A stretch of DNA of 34,130 bases from JBDHZU01 sp039812085 (lineage in GTDB: Bacteria; Actinomycetota; Actinomycetes; S36-B12; UBA10799). A program made the position numbers and the translations under genes. Location of the stretch: positions 1 through 34,130 of the forward strand of contig JBDHZU010000007.1 of the NCBI GenBank assembly GCA_039812085.1, given 5' to 3'. Below the pieces are notes generated by a model, which did not search any database, was not told where the DNA came from, and worked only from the letters and a program-made list of their open reading frames with translations. Below, in pieces: positions 1 to 7,246 of the stretch. Within the stretch, counting starts at the first letter, position 1. Every line of letters starts with the position of its first letter.

Positions 1-302
1 TTGCGGACATGACGTTGGAGTTAGGCAAAGGAATGTTGCTGGCACTACAACTTGGTCGACTCAAAGACGCCGGAGAACTCACCTCCGAACAGATCAGCCT
101 GGGCAAACTCAACAACGTGCGGGAAGCAATCGCCATCGCCCGCGAATGTCGAACTTTGCTTGGCGCGAACGGAATCTCCGGCGAATACCCGGTGATGCGT
201 CACGCCAACAACCTCGAGTCAGTTCTGACCTACGAAGGCACGTCGGAAGTTCACCAACTCATCATTGGTCAGGCTCTGACCGGGCAGAGCGCCTTTCGTT
301 GA
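1..302 (+). CDS. Acyl-CoA dehydrogenase, glutaryl-CoA dehydrogenase-like (3' end only)
   Basis: Only the C-terminal end, about 100 residues, is inside the window; the reading frame is open from the left edge and closes with TGA at 300-302. The visible part is the C-terminal helical domain of an FAD-dependent acyl-CoA dehydrogenase. It has the motif LLGANGISGEYPVMRH followed by TYEGTSEVH, in which the Glu of YEGT is the family's catalytic base. The wording around NGIS and the C-terminal ALTGQSAF resemble glutaryl-CoA dehydrogenase (lysine and tryptophan degradation, glutaryl-CoA to crotonyl-CoA) more than straight-chain enzymes. That substrate call is inference from the C-terminus alone. A convergent reading frame on the other strand overlaps its last 41 bases. 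Confidence 0.88.
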   Translation, partial: ADMTLELGKGMLLALQLGRLKDAGELTSEQISLGKLNNVREAIAIARECRTLLGANGISGEYPVMRHANNLESVLTYEGTSEVHQLIIGQALTGQSAFR

Positions 303-714
303 TCTCCTCCACTGCTTCGTGAAGCAGTGCCATCGGAATTTCTATGGTTCCCGAGACAGCCAGATCGGCAGTCTCGACGATGATGGTGAGTGATTTCGCA
401 TCGTCAGACGGCGGAAAATCCGTCTCGATCTCCACTCTCTCGACTCGTATCTGGGCAGGAAGCCTCTCTTTCCCTTGGACTATTGAGCTTCGATACGACG
501 ACTGGCCGCCCAGATCCCCGAGGAGCTTGAAGGTGGCCCCCAAACGGTTTCCAACGATATGAGCGCGTTCGAAGACGATGGCATTTCCGTGGTTGTCGTC
601 GTAGACGATGGTTGGACCAATATCTAGGTACTGCCAGTTCTGTTGGCCGTGATCTAAAGCCCGCAGAATTCCAGCGCTTAGATGGGTTGGGTATGCAGGT
701 GCCTTCTGGCGCAC
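262..714 (-). CDS. Hypothetical protein, unrecognised
   Basis: I do not recognise this 150-residue product. The start is GTG at 714 and no good Shine-Dalgarno is visible, so the true start may lie further in. The sequence is acidic and soluble-looking, with alternating hydrophobic stretches such as TIVYDDNHGNAIVF and KSLTIIVETADLAVSGTIEI that suggest beta strands. It closes with a helix (LLHEAVEEINERRSARS). There is no signal peptide or membrane segment. It is convergent to the acyl-CoA dehydrogenase and overlaps its 3' end by 41 bases. The composition looks like a real protein and the competing frames look worse, but coding status is inferred without homology evidence. Confidence 0.5.
   Translation of the reverse strand: MRQKAPAYPTHLSAGILRALDHGQQNWQYLDIGPTIVYDDNHGNAIVFERAHIVGNRLGATFKLLGDLGGQSSYRSSIVQGKERLPAQIRVERVEIETDFPPSDDAKSLTIIVETADLAVSGTIEIPMALLHEAVEEINERRSARSEPDQ
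310..329. other. Perfect 9-bp hairpin just after the acyl-CoA dehydrogenase stop
   Basis: CACTGCTTC, a GT centre, and GAAGCAGTG form a perfect inverted repeat beginning eight bases after the TGA of the acyl-CoA dehydrogenase. No T-run follows on either strand, so it is not a textbook intrinsic terminator. It lies inside the convergent reading frame 262-714, where it encodes part of a predicted helix. Confidence 0.5.
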
Positions 715-780
715 GAAGGGAGCGTAAGTGGATCTTGGTCGAGTGTCTTGTCGAAAATGATGCTTCCATGCTGCGACGTA

Positions 781-996
781 CTACTTACGTCCCCAGGCGA
801 AGTAGGCAATCGGTCCGAAGGGCTGAATGGGGAGTGCAGCAGCCCACGCGAGACGAGGCCCGCGGACCTGTTCGGGTGAGCGGTGCAAAAGACTGAAGGC
901 GGCGGACGAAGTGAGGATGATCTCGGCCGCGCCCGCCACGATGATGGCTCGCTGTTGAAGTGGGGACAGTTCTCTCCAGGTCCGTTTCTCGCTCAT
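781..996 (-). CDS. PLDc_N-type small membrane protein
   Basis: A 71-residue protein with two hydrophobic segments, roughly residues 15-36 and 48-68. The closing motif SPEQVRGPRLAWAAALPIQP followed by FGPIAYFAWGRK is the signature of the PLDc_N (phospholipase D nuclease N-terminal) family: small two-helix membrane proteins common in actinobacteria, ending in FGP-aYf-fGR. The molecular role of free-standing members is not known. The gene is divergent from the secreted protein that starts at 1062, leaving about 65 bases for both promoters. The start at 996 (ATG) gives the family's usual length. Confidence 0.75.
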   Translation of the reverse strand: MSEKRTWRELSPLQQRAIIVAGAAEIILTSSAAFSLLHRSPEQVRGPRLAWAAALPIQPFGPIAYFAWGRK

Positions 997-1061
997 GCGT
1001 TCAGCGTAATCCCGGGCGAATGACTATCGCTGATGAGAATAGGAACGGACACTTTCAGTCA

Positions 1062-1868
1062 ATGAGTTCAAGACGAGTGCGTATTCGAACTGTGTGGCAC
1101 CAGCTAGCGATTGCCGCGCTGGTCCTCGTGCTGCCGACCGCTTTCCTGACCGATAGGACTGCACACTCCACGGCCCTACAGCGCAGTGCTGCTACCACTC
1201 GTCCGTTGGCACTGGTCTATCGCGGTCCGATTTCCTGTTCAGGGTGCAGTGAAGCAGCCGCCAGCATGCTCAAGAACTCGCCAGCGCGTTTTCGGATTCG
1301 CTATGTCGGACCCAAGGAGAAGATCAAGCTAACCGCGGCTGCCTTCGTTGGGGCAACGGTTTATGTGCAGCCTGGCGGTATGCAGGAAATTTCGACTGCT
1401 AACAAGTTGCTTGGTAAATCTGCCCGAAAGGCCATTCGAAACTTTGTGAAGTCGGGTGGTCGCTACCTTGGCATTTGTATGGGCGGTTACCTCGCTGGAA
1501 GCGGCCCCGGAATGGGTCTGCTGGCGCCTGGCAATTCGTATCAATATGTCGGAAGCAAGGGCGCAGCCGCCAAGACGACGGCAGACACAGTCATCCCCAT
1601 CACATTCAATGGCAAGAAGCGCATGGTGTTCTTCCAAGACGGGCCGTACTTCACGGCAACCCAGCGCAAGGGCGAGAAGGTCATTGCTCGCTACACCAAT
1701 GGAAAGATCGCTGCCTTGGTAACGCCTTATGGCAAGGGACGCGTCGGTGTCATCGGGCCGCACCCGGAAGCGACTCGGAGCTGGTACACCGCCGCGATGT
1801 GGAAGAAAGACAAGGACCGCGCGGATGCCGCCCTCGGCTACAGCCTCGTTGCGGCTTTGATGAAGTAG
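1062..1868 (+). CDS. Secreted BPL_N / glutamine-amidotransferase-like protein
   Basis: A 268-residue protein. A start at ATG 1062 gives a clean signal sequence (basic MSSRRVRIRT, then a hydrophobic core ending near residue 29); an in-frame ATG at 1020 would add a charged extension. The mature part resembles the BPL_N domain (biotin-protein-ligase N-terminal, class I amidotransferase fold). A nucleophile elbow GICMGGY carries Cys about 139, and a later GPHPEAT supplies His about 234 and Glu about 236, so a Cys-His-Glu triad appears complete. A CSGC pair at residues 59-62 follows the signal peptide and could form a disulfide. BPL_N proteins act in unknown reactions; export of this one is inferred from the signal sequence. 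Confidence 0.75.
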   Translation: MSSRRVRIRTVWHQLAIAALVLVLPTAFLTDRTAHSTALQRSAATTRPLALVYRGPISCSGCSEAAASMLKNSPARFRIRYVGPKEKIKLTAAAFVGATVYVQPGGMQEISTANKLLGKSARKAIRNFVKSGGRYLGICMGGYLAGSGPGMGLLAPGNSYQYVGSKGAAAKTTADTVIPITFNGKKRMVFFQDGPYFTATQRKGEKVIARYTNGKIAALVTPYGKGRVGVIGPHPEATRSWYTAAMWKKDKDRADAALGYSLVAALMK

Positions 1869-1869
1869 A

Positions 1870-2742
1870 TCAGGTGGTCTTGGGGCGAGGTTTGCGCAAC
1901 AAGGCTTCCTGCACGGCAGAGGCAACGAGCGTTCCGTCAGGTCGGTAGAACTCGCCACGGGCCAATCCGTGACCACCTGCTGCAACCGGTGAATCCATCA
2001 CGAACATCAGCCATTCGTCTGCCCGAAATGGCGCGTGGAACCACATCGCGTGATCGAGCGACGCGACCTCAAGTTTGGCGTTCGAGACCCGACCGCCGTG
2101 CGGTTCCAGAATGGTGCCGATCAGGGTGAGGTCGGAGAAATAGGTCAGGGTGCAAACCTGTACGAGCGGGTCGGGCGGCAGAGGTTCCGTCGTGCGTACC
2201 CACGCCACACGTGGAGTTACCCCGTTGGGCCCGGCCTGAAGGGTGTCCGGGTCAACGATGCGTAAGTCGAGTAGCGACTGGTTGGGGTAACCGTCCTTGC
2301 CGCTGACCAGTCCACGTCGACCGGCGAAGTCGTAACTCTCGAGGTCCTCTGGGCCAGGAACCTTCGGCGGGTCGATCTGGTGGCTCAGTGATGGTTCTTC
2401 GATTGCGAAAGAGGCAGACATCGTGAAGATGGTTTCGCCGTATTGAATCGCCTGTACTCGACGAGTGGTGAACGAGCGGGTATCACGAACTCGATCCACC
2501 ATGTAGACGATCGGGTCGCTGGTGCGCCCAGGGCGCAAGAAGTAGGCATGCAGCGAATGGACTCGTCGTTGGGGATCGTCGACGCTGAGGCCAGCGGCCA
2601 CAAGAGCTTGCGCGGCGACCTGACCTCCAAAAGCGCGAAGTGGAGCACCTGCATGGCAGTAGCCCGTGAAGATGTCGCGGTCTACTCGATCCAGGCTGAG
2701 GCGCTGGACGAACTGGGTATCGGAATGGGTTTCAACAAACAC
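1870..2742 (-). CDS. tesB: Acyl-CoA thioesterase II
   Basis: This 290-residue protein hydrolyses acyl-CoA thioesters to free acid and CoA. It is a double hot-dog protein of typical TesB length. The N-terminal hot-dog holds FGGQVAAQALVAA and VHSLHAYFLRPG. The C-terminal hot-dog holds ASLDHAMWFHAPFRADEW, a downstream Ser and VQEALLR, matching the Asp, Ser/Thr and Gln of the TesB active site. The start is GTG at 2742 with a weak AGGT six bases upstream. Its stop lies one base from the end of the convergent BPL_N-like gene. It is likely cytoplasmic, in keeping with the acyl-CoA theme of the region. Confidence 0.93.
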   Translation of the reverse strand: MFVETHSDTQFVQRLSLDRVDRDIFTGYCHAGAPLRAFGGQVAAQALVAAGLSVDDPQRRVHSLHAYFLRPGRTSDPIVYMVDRVRDTRSFTTRRVQAIQYGETIFTMSASFAIEEPSLSHQIDPPKVPGPEDLESYDFAGRRGLVSGKDGYPNQSLLDLRIVDPDTLQAGPNGVTPRVAWVRTTEPLPPDPLVQVCTLTYFSDLTLIGTILEPHGGRVSNAKLEVASLDHAMWFHAPFRADEWLMFVMDSPVAAGGHGLARGEFYRPDGTLVASAVQEALLRKPRPKTT

Positions 2743-2762
2743 GCGACCTATTTAGTCGCAAC

Positions 2763-2790
2763 AAAAAGGGCACGTCCAATTGACGTGCCC
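2763..2790 (-). terminator. Intrinsic terminator of the 28-codon microORF
   Basis: On the minus strand, GGGCACGTC pairs perfectly with GACGTGCCC (9 bp, 5-nt loop, 2768-2790) and is followed by TTTTTG. This is a textbook Rho-independent terminator. It begins 20 bases after the stop of the microORF at 2810-2896 and separates it from tesB. Confidence 0.85.
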
Positions 2791-2809
2791 AGGTGGTAGT
2801 TGCGTGGCT

Positions 2810-2896
2810 TCAGCGCGAGCTGAGCGATCCCATGGTGACGGGACGCAGGCGGCGCGGATTTGCCAGGACTACTGGTGCGATTTCGTTGTTCTTCAT
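2810..2896 (-). CDS. Putative 28-residue microprotein
   Basis: A 29-codon frame with ATG at 2896 and TGA at 2810-2812, encoding a 28-residue peptide. It begins MKNNEIAPVVLANPRRLRP and ends VTMGSLSSR. A Shine-Dalgarno-like AGGGTG lies about six bases before the ATG, and a strong intrinsic terminator follows 20 bases after the stop. The peptide is basic in the middle (NPRRLRP), has no cysteine and no signal sequence. It lies 93 bases downstream of the DUF7144 gene on the same strand. I do not recognise the family. The RBS, short frame and dedicated terminator argue for a real microgene or leader peptide, but translation is inferred. Confidence 0.55.
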   Translation of the reverse strand: MKNNEIAPVVLANPRRLRPVTMGSLSSR

Positions 2897-2925
2897 GGTT
2901 GTCACCCTGTCTCGAAAGTGATGTT

Positions 2926-2940
2926 GCATCAAAATGATGC
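2926..2940. repeat. Short inverted repeat upstream of the microORF
   Basis: GCATCA, AAA, TGATGC is a 6-3-6 inverted repeat lying 30-44 bases upstream of the microORF start at 2896. It could be an operator or an mRNA hairpin between the DUF7144 gene and the microORF. Its function is not supported beyond position. Confidence 0.3.
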
Positions 2941-2989
2941 CCGCAATCAGACGGGTCGAAACCTTCCAGTAGCCCTGGCAGAAAGCTCG

Positions 2990-3394
2990 CTAAGACTTCT
3001 TCATTTCCTTGCCGTGAGCCATGATCGCCCAGATGATCAGCAGGTCGATGATGATGACGATGCCTGCCCAGACCGGTGACTGGAACAAGGCGAAGAAGCT
3101 CAAAACGAGGCTGACTAAGGCACCCAATACGCCGAAGATTCGGGCGAGGAAGTTACCGCTCAACAAGCCGATACCGACCATCAGCAGAAAGAGTCCCCAG
3201 GCAACATGTGCCCATCCCCAGGAGGACACGGACAACACTGCTGTGTGATCCGCCCCGGACAGGATGACTTTCTTACTAAAGACGGCAACGAAGCCAGCAA
3301 TGATGCTGAGGATCGAGCTAAGGATGATTAGGACGGACGCGAAGGTGATCCAACCCGTCCACCCGGAACGCTGTGAAGGTTCTTGAACAGTCAT
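2990..3394 (-). CDS. DUF7144-type membrane protein
   Basis: A 134-residue protein with four hydrophobic segments spread over its length. The opening SGWTGWITFASVLIILSSIL, the central WGWAHVAWGLFLLMVGIGLL and the segment NFLARIFGVLGALVSLVLSF match the four-helix DUF7144 family of actinobacteria. The family's function is unknown. ATG at 3394 is preferred because AGG lies nine bases upstream; an in-frame ATG at 3400 is the alternative. It is divergent from the DUF1801 gene and the two share a very short promoter region (3395-3430). The downstream microORF may belong to the same transcript. Confidence 0.8.
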   Translation of the reverse strand: MTVQEPSQRSGWTGWITFASVLIILSSILSIIAGFVAVFSKKVILSGADHTAVLSVSSWGWAHVAWGLFLLMVGIGLLSGNFLARIFGVLGALVSLVLSFFALFQSPVWAGIVIIIDLLIIWAIMAHGKEMKKS

Positions 3395-3430
3395 GGTCAT
3401 CAACCTAGCGACTTCGTTACCGTCATTCTC

Positions 3431-3817
3431 ATGACTAGTCAGAGTGTCGCGGACTACAAATCAGGACTCAATGCCGACCAGCTTGATGCCATCGAGCAGA
3501 TTGAAGCCATTGTCCGTCGGCTCCTACCGGACGCTGACTACGTGGTTGCGTACGGAATTCCAACGGCAAAGATTGATGGTCGCAACGTGGTCCACTGGGG
3601 TGCTTTCACCAAACACGTCAGTGTCTTTCCCGTGCCAGACGTGCAGGGTGCCCTAGCTGAACAAATCGCTAAATATCGAACTGGTCGCGGAACGATGTCG
3701 TTCCCACTCGATCAGAAACTTCCCACCAGTTTCATCCAGAAAGTCGTCAGTGCATTGAAGAAGGCTGACGCGCAGCGTGCCGCGACTAAGTCGTCTTCGA
3801 AAGGGAGGAAGGCGTAG
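3431..3817 (+). CDS. DUF1801 domain protein
   Basis: A 128-residue protein of the DUF1801 (YdhG-like) family. Its core shows the family pattern: a helical start (LDAIEQIEAIVRRLLPDADY), a short strand region VVAYGIPTAKID, then HVSVFPVPD and a late FPLDQKLPTSFIQKVVSAL. DUF1801 proteins are small soluble proteins; one Bacillus member has been described as an iron chaperone, but that is not transferable here. The C-terminal tail (KSSSKGRKA) is basic and probably disordered. ATG 3431 was chosen because everything upstream overlaps the divergent DUF7144 promoter region. It ends two bases from the convergent fadH stop. Confidence 0.8.
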   Translation: MTSQSVADYKSGLNADQLDAIEQIEAIVRRLLPDADYVVAYGIPTAKIDGRNVVHWGAFTKHVSVFPVPDVQGALAEQIAKYRTGRGTMSFPLDQKLPTSFIQKVVSALKKADAQRAATKSSSKGRKA

Positions 3818-3819
3818 TC

Positions 3820-5856
3820 CTATAGCTCGGCGGCAACCTCGGTGCCCTGCTTGATGGCCCGCTTGGCGTCTAGCTCGGCGGCGACATCGGCGCCGCCGAT
3901 GATGTGGAAGTCGACTCCGGACTGTTCGAGGCCATCAACGAGTTCACGCTGTGATTCTTGACCCGTACACACCACGATGGTGTCCACGTTGAGGATCTGA
4001 TCAGTGTCGTCAATCGTGACGTGTAGGCCGTCGTCATCGATCCGACGGTAGGTCACCCCAGGAATCATGGTGACTCCACGGTTCTTCAGTTCCGTGCGGT
4101 GAATCCATCCCGTTGTTTTGCCGAGTCCGGCTCCCACCTTGGAATGCTTACGCTGCAGCAAGGTCACCTCGCGAGCGGCAGGTTCGCGCTCGGGGGCCAT
4201 CAGCCCACCAGCATTTTCGTATTGCCGGTCGATACCCCACTCGTTGAAGAACTTTTGAGGTTCCAGAGTGGCGCTGGTTCCACTCTGCGACAGAAACTCG
4301 GACACATCGAATCCGATCCCACCTGCACCCAACACGGCCACGGTCTTGCCGACCGGTGCGTCATCGCGGAGCACTTGGAGGTAGCTGACGACCTTGTCGT
4401 TATCGATACCTTCGATGTCCGGAATCCGAGGGGTGACACCAGTGGCCACAATGACTGTGTCAAAGTCGCCACCGGTCAATTCGTCCACGCTGGCGCGGTG
4501 TCCGAGCTTCACCTCAACGTTGTTATCGGCCAGGGCGTTGGTGAAGTAACGGATCGTCTCCCGGAACTCCTCTTTGCCCGGAATGCGTGCCGCGTAGTTG
4601 AACTGTCCACCGATGCGGTCATCAGCCTCGAACAGGGTGACCGAATGACCGCGCTGTGCGGCAGTGACGGCGCACGCCAATCCACCAGGGCCAGCCCCGA
4701 CCACAGCTACCCGCTTGCCTGACGGGGCGGGGTCGATCGTCAGCACCGTTTCGTGGCAGGCACGCGGGTTCACCAAGCACGATGTCAATTTCAAGCTGAA
4801 GGTGTGGTCCAAGCAGGCCTGGTTGCAGGCAATGCAGGTGTTGATGCGATCGCCTTTGCCAGCCTTGGCTTTGTTGACGAATTCGGCATCGGCCAAGAAT
4901 GGTCGAGCCATCGACACCATGTCTGCGCAGCCGTCAGCAAGGACTTGTTCGCCAACTTCTGGGGTGTTAATTCGGTTGCTGGTGACCAGCGGGATACCTA
5001 CTTCGCTACGAAGTTTTTGGGTCACCCAGGTGAAGGCAGCACGGGGCACCGAGGTAGCAATTGTGGGGATGCGGGCCTCATGCCAACCGATACCGGTGTT
5101 GAGCAAGGTGGCACCGGCTTCTTCGATCAGTTTTGCCAGCGTGACAACTTCGTCGAAAGTAGAACCGCCTTCGACCAGATCGAGCATGGACAGCCGATAC
5201 ACGATGATGAAGTCTTCGCCGACACGTTCCCGCGCCCGACGAACAATCTCGACGGCGAACCGGATTCGGTTCTCGTAGCTGCCGCCCCATTCGTCGGTGC
5301 GATGGTTGGTACGAGCCGCGATGAACTCGTTGATCAGGTAACCCTCGGAGCCCATGATCTCGACCCCGTCGTATCCCGCTTGCTTGGCGAGATCGGCGCA
5401 GCGAGCAAAGTCATCAATGGTGCGTTCGATGTCTTCGTTGGTCATTTCGCGGGGAGGGAAAGGCGAGATCGGTGCCTGGATTGGGCTGGGTCCGACCAAC
5501 TCGGGGTGGTAGGCGTAACGACCGAAGTGCAGGATCTGCATAGCGATGCGCCCGCCAGCGGCATGAACGGCATCCGTCACGACGCGGTGCTGCTCAACCT
5601 GTTCCGTATTGGTGAGGGATGCGCCGCCTTCCCAGGGCCGGGCTTCTTCGTTGGGAGCGATGCCGCCGGTCACGATCAAACCGACTCCACCTGCGGCACG
5701 TTCGGCGTAGAACGCGGCCATTCGCTCGAAACCGTTCTCTGCCTCTTCGAGGCCGACATGCATTGAGCCCATGAGGACACGGTTGGGCAAGGTGACAAAT
5801 CCGAGATCGAGTGGTTCGAGCAGATGTGGGTACAACTGCGCTCCGGACTCAGTCAT
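3820..5856 (-). CDS. fadH: NADPH-dependent 2,4-dienoyl-CoA reductase
   Basis: A 678-residue iron-sulfur flavoprotein that reduces 2,4-dienoyl-CoA during beta-oxidation of unsaturated fatty acids. The N-terminal half is an Old Yellow Enzyme-type TIM barrel, with catalytic candidates Tyr in SEGYLINEF and His in GIGWHEARIP. The 4Fe-4S ligands follow the family spacing C-X2-C-X3-C-X11-C in CIACNQACLDHTFSLKLTSC. The C-terminal half has two dinucleotide folds, VVGAGPGGLACA for FAD and VLGAGGIGFDVSE for NADPH. A clear AGGAG lies seven bases before the ATG. It lies 82 bases downstream of an MFS gene on the same strand. Confidence 0.95.
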   Translation of the reverse strand: MTESGAQLYPHLLEPLDLGFVTLPNRVLMGSMHVGLEEAENGFERMAAFYAERAAGGVGLIVTGGIAPNEEARPWEGGASLTNTEQVEQHRVVTDAVHAAGGRIAMQILHFGRYAYHPELVGPSPIQAPISPFPPREMTNEDIERTIDDFARCADLAKQAGYDGVEIMGSEGYLINEFIAARTNHRTDEWGGSYENRIRFAVEIVRRARERVGEDFIIVYRLSMLDLVEGGSTFDEVVTLAKLIEEAGATLLNTGIGWHEARIPTIATSVPRAAFTWVTQKLRSEVGIPLVTSNRINTPEVGEQVLADGCADMVSMARPFLADAEFVNKAKAGKGDRINTCIACNQACLDHTFSLKLTSCLVNPRACHETVLTIDPAPSGKRVAVVGAGPGGLACAVTAAQRGHSVTLFEADDRIGGQFNYAARIPGKEEFRETIRYFTNALADNNVEVKLGHRASVDELTGGDFDTVIVATGVTPRIPDIEGIDNDKVVSYLQVLRDDAPVGKTVAVLGAGGIGFDVSEFLSQSGTSATLEPQKFFNEWGIDRQYENAGGLMAPEREPAAREVTLLQRKHSKVGAGLGKTTGWIHRTELKNRGVTMIPGVTYRRIDDDGLHVTIDDTDQILNVDTIVVCTGQESQRELVDGLEQSGVDFHIIGGADVAAELDAKRAIKQGTEVAAEL

Positions 5857-5938
5857 GGACGGCTCCTAGACAGATATGTGATTGAGGGGTGCAGAAATTG
5901 TCGCAGGCCACCAATCAGCGGCTGTCGGTGCCGCGCCC

Positions 5939-7135
5939 CTACGCCGCTTTTGGTGCCAAGGCAGTGGAGATCACCGTTTGCTTGTGATCTGGATCAGGCA
6001 GTAGACGGGAAGCAATAAACACGATGGCTGCGCCGAGGGTCGAGCAGCTTGCCGCCACAATCCAGGTCCATGTCCACCCTGCGGTTTCGGTTACCCATGC
6101 CAGCCCGGCTGGTCCAACGAGTAGGCCAGCGGCGATTCCGGTTTGTGCGATACCCGAGGCTGAAGCGGTTGCCGTAGGAAAACAACGGGCCATGGATAGG
6201 TGTTGTAGTCCCGGCCATCCCCAGCCGAAAGCATTGGCAACGATCAGTCCGATGGCGAACCAAACGGTTGAGTCCATCGCCATGAAGATCCAGCCCACGG
6301 CACCGGCTAGACACAAAGCGCAGATCCCGAGGAAGGCGTTGTAGGGATGCCGGTCGGCCAGTAGTCCACTGAGCAGACGCACAGCTAGTCCGGCGAGTCC
6401 ACCAATCGCGACCAAATACCCAGCAGTGGCTTCTGGGAGTCCGATGTGGACTCCGCCCGCAGTGCCTAGTGCACCAATCGAGGTTGCTGCGATGACTGCG
6501 GCGAGCAGTCCCGAGGCCAGTAGCCAGAGTGGGATCACGGACGAACGGGGAACTGACTGTTCGGGGCGCTGCTGTGCGGCAGGCGGATCGTGCGGAATGA
6601 GCAGAAAAGCCACCACCGCGCTCATCGCCGCGAATCCGTAAGCGAACCGCCACCCCAGCGTCAGCGCGATAGTCGGCACGGCCAATCCACCCAGTGTGGT
6701 GGCCAGCGGGATCGCCGACTGTTTGATCCCGAAACCAATTCCGAAACGTTCAGGAGATACGCGACCAGCCACTAGGGCGTTGCCAGCTGGCTGACCCAAA
6801 CCATTGGCCACGCCAGCAATCAGCAGCGCCCCACCAAGCTCCAACAGGTTCGGTGAGAAAGCAGCAGCAACCAGACTGATGGCCCCAGCAATAGTGGCGG
6901 TCTGCAAACTTCGTCGAACACCAAAGGTGCCAACGAGTCGACCTAACGGTGCGCTGGACAGCATTGATGCAATCGCAAATAGCGAAGCAGTGGCGGCAAC
7001 AATGGTGGGTTTGACCTGCATACTGCGGGCAATCTGAACGGCCATTGCGCCCGTTAAGAAGAGTGGGAGCGATCCGACGAGATTGACGGAGACGGCGGCT
7101 AACACTGCGCGCAGTCCCGATCTCACCGGTGACAC
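5939..7135 (-). CDS. MFS transporter, substrate unknown
   Basis: A 398-residue, twelve-helix major facilitator. The first half contains the loop 2-3 region SAPLGRLVGTFGVRRSLQ and a Gly/Pro-rich helix GVANGLGQPAGNALVAGRVS, typical of bacterial MFS exporters and cyanate/aromatic-acid-type carriers. The second half begins after a charged central loop (HDPPAAQQRPEQSVPRSS). The start is GTG at 7135. Nothing in the sequence fixes the substrate. It lies upstream of fadH on the same strand and may be co-transcribed across the 82-base gap, which would fit an organic-acid or lipid-related role, but that is inference. Confidence 0.85.
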   Translation of the reverse strand: MSPVRSGLRAVLAAVSVNLVGSLPLFLTGAMAVQIARSMQVKPTIVAATASLFAIASMLSSAPLGRLVGTFGVRRSLQTATIAGAISLVAAAFSPNLLELGGALLIAGVANGLGQPAGNALVAGRVSPERFGIGFGIKQSAIPLATTLGGLAVPTIALTLGWRFAYGFAAMSAVVAFLLIPHDPPAAQQRPEQSVPRSSVIPLWLLASGLLAAVIAATSIGALGTAGGVHIGLPEATAGYLVAIGGLAGLAVRLLSGLLADRHPYNAFLGICALCLAGAVGWIFMAMDSTVWFAIGLIVANAFGWGWPGLQHLSMARCFPTATASASGIAQTGIAAGLLVGPAGLAWVTETAGWTWTWIVAASCSTLGAAIVFIASRLLPDPDHKQTVISTALAPKAA

Positions 7136-7180
7136 GTTACGCCGGTCAGTCAGTTTGAGCCGTGGCCTATTGGGCTTGAA

Positions 7181-7230
7181 ACGCCTCCGGCGTCGCAGTC
7201 AGCTTGTGCTGTCCGCGACGCCGGAGGCGT
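7181..7230 (-). terminator. Long perfect hairpin downstream of the L,D-transpeptidase gene
   Basis: ACGCCTCCGGCGTCGC (7181-7196) and its exact complement (7215-7230) form a 16-bp perfect stem. The 18-base centre contains a further CAGC-TTGT-GCTG pairing. On the minus strand it is followed by TTTC and lies 17 bases after the transpeptidase stop, so I read it as that gene's terminator. The T-tail is weak but the stem is exceptionally strong. Confidence 0.65.
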
Positions 7231-7246
7231 AAGTGGTGGCGAGAAA

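Noticed and set aside
2780..3079. Plus-strand open frame across the 28-codon microORF
   Set aside because: It runs antisense to the microORF, its terminator and the DUF7144 end, has an aspartate run from antisense codons, and no ribosome-binding site.
3823..3894. 24-base direct repeat, 48 bases apart, at the 3' end of fadH
   Set aside because: It encodes the repeated C-terminal words DVAAELDAKRAI and EVAAEL, close to the C-terminus I recall for E. coli FadH, so it is protein structure and not a DNA element.
4753..5766. A 337-residue plus-strand open frame inside fadH
   Set aside because: It is fully antisense to fadH, whose motifs and iron-sulfur ligands are complete; the length is explained by codon bias.
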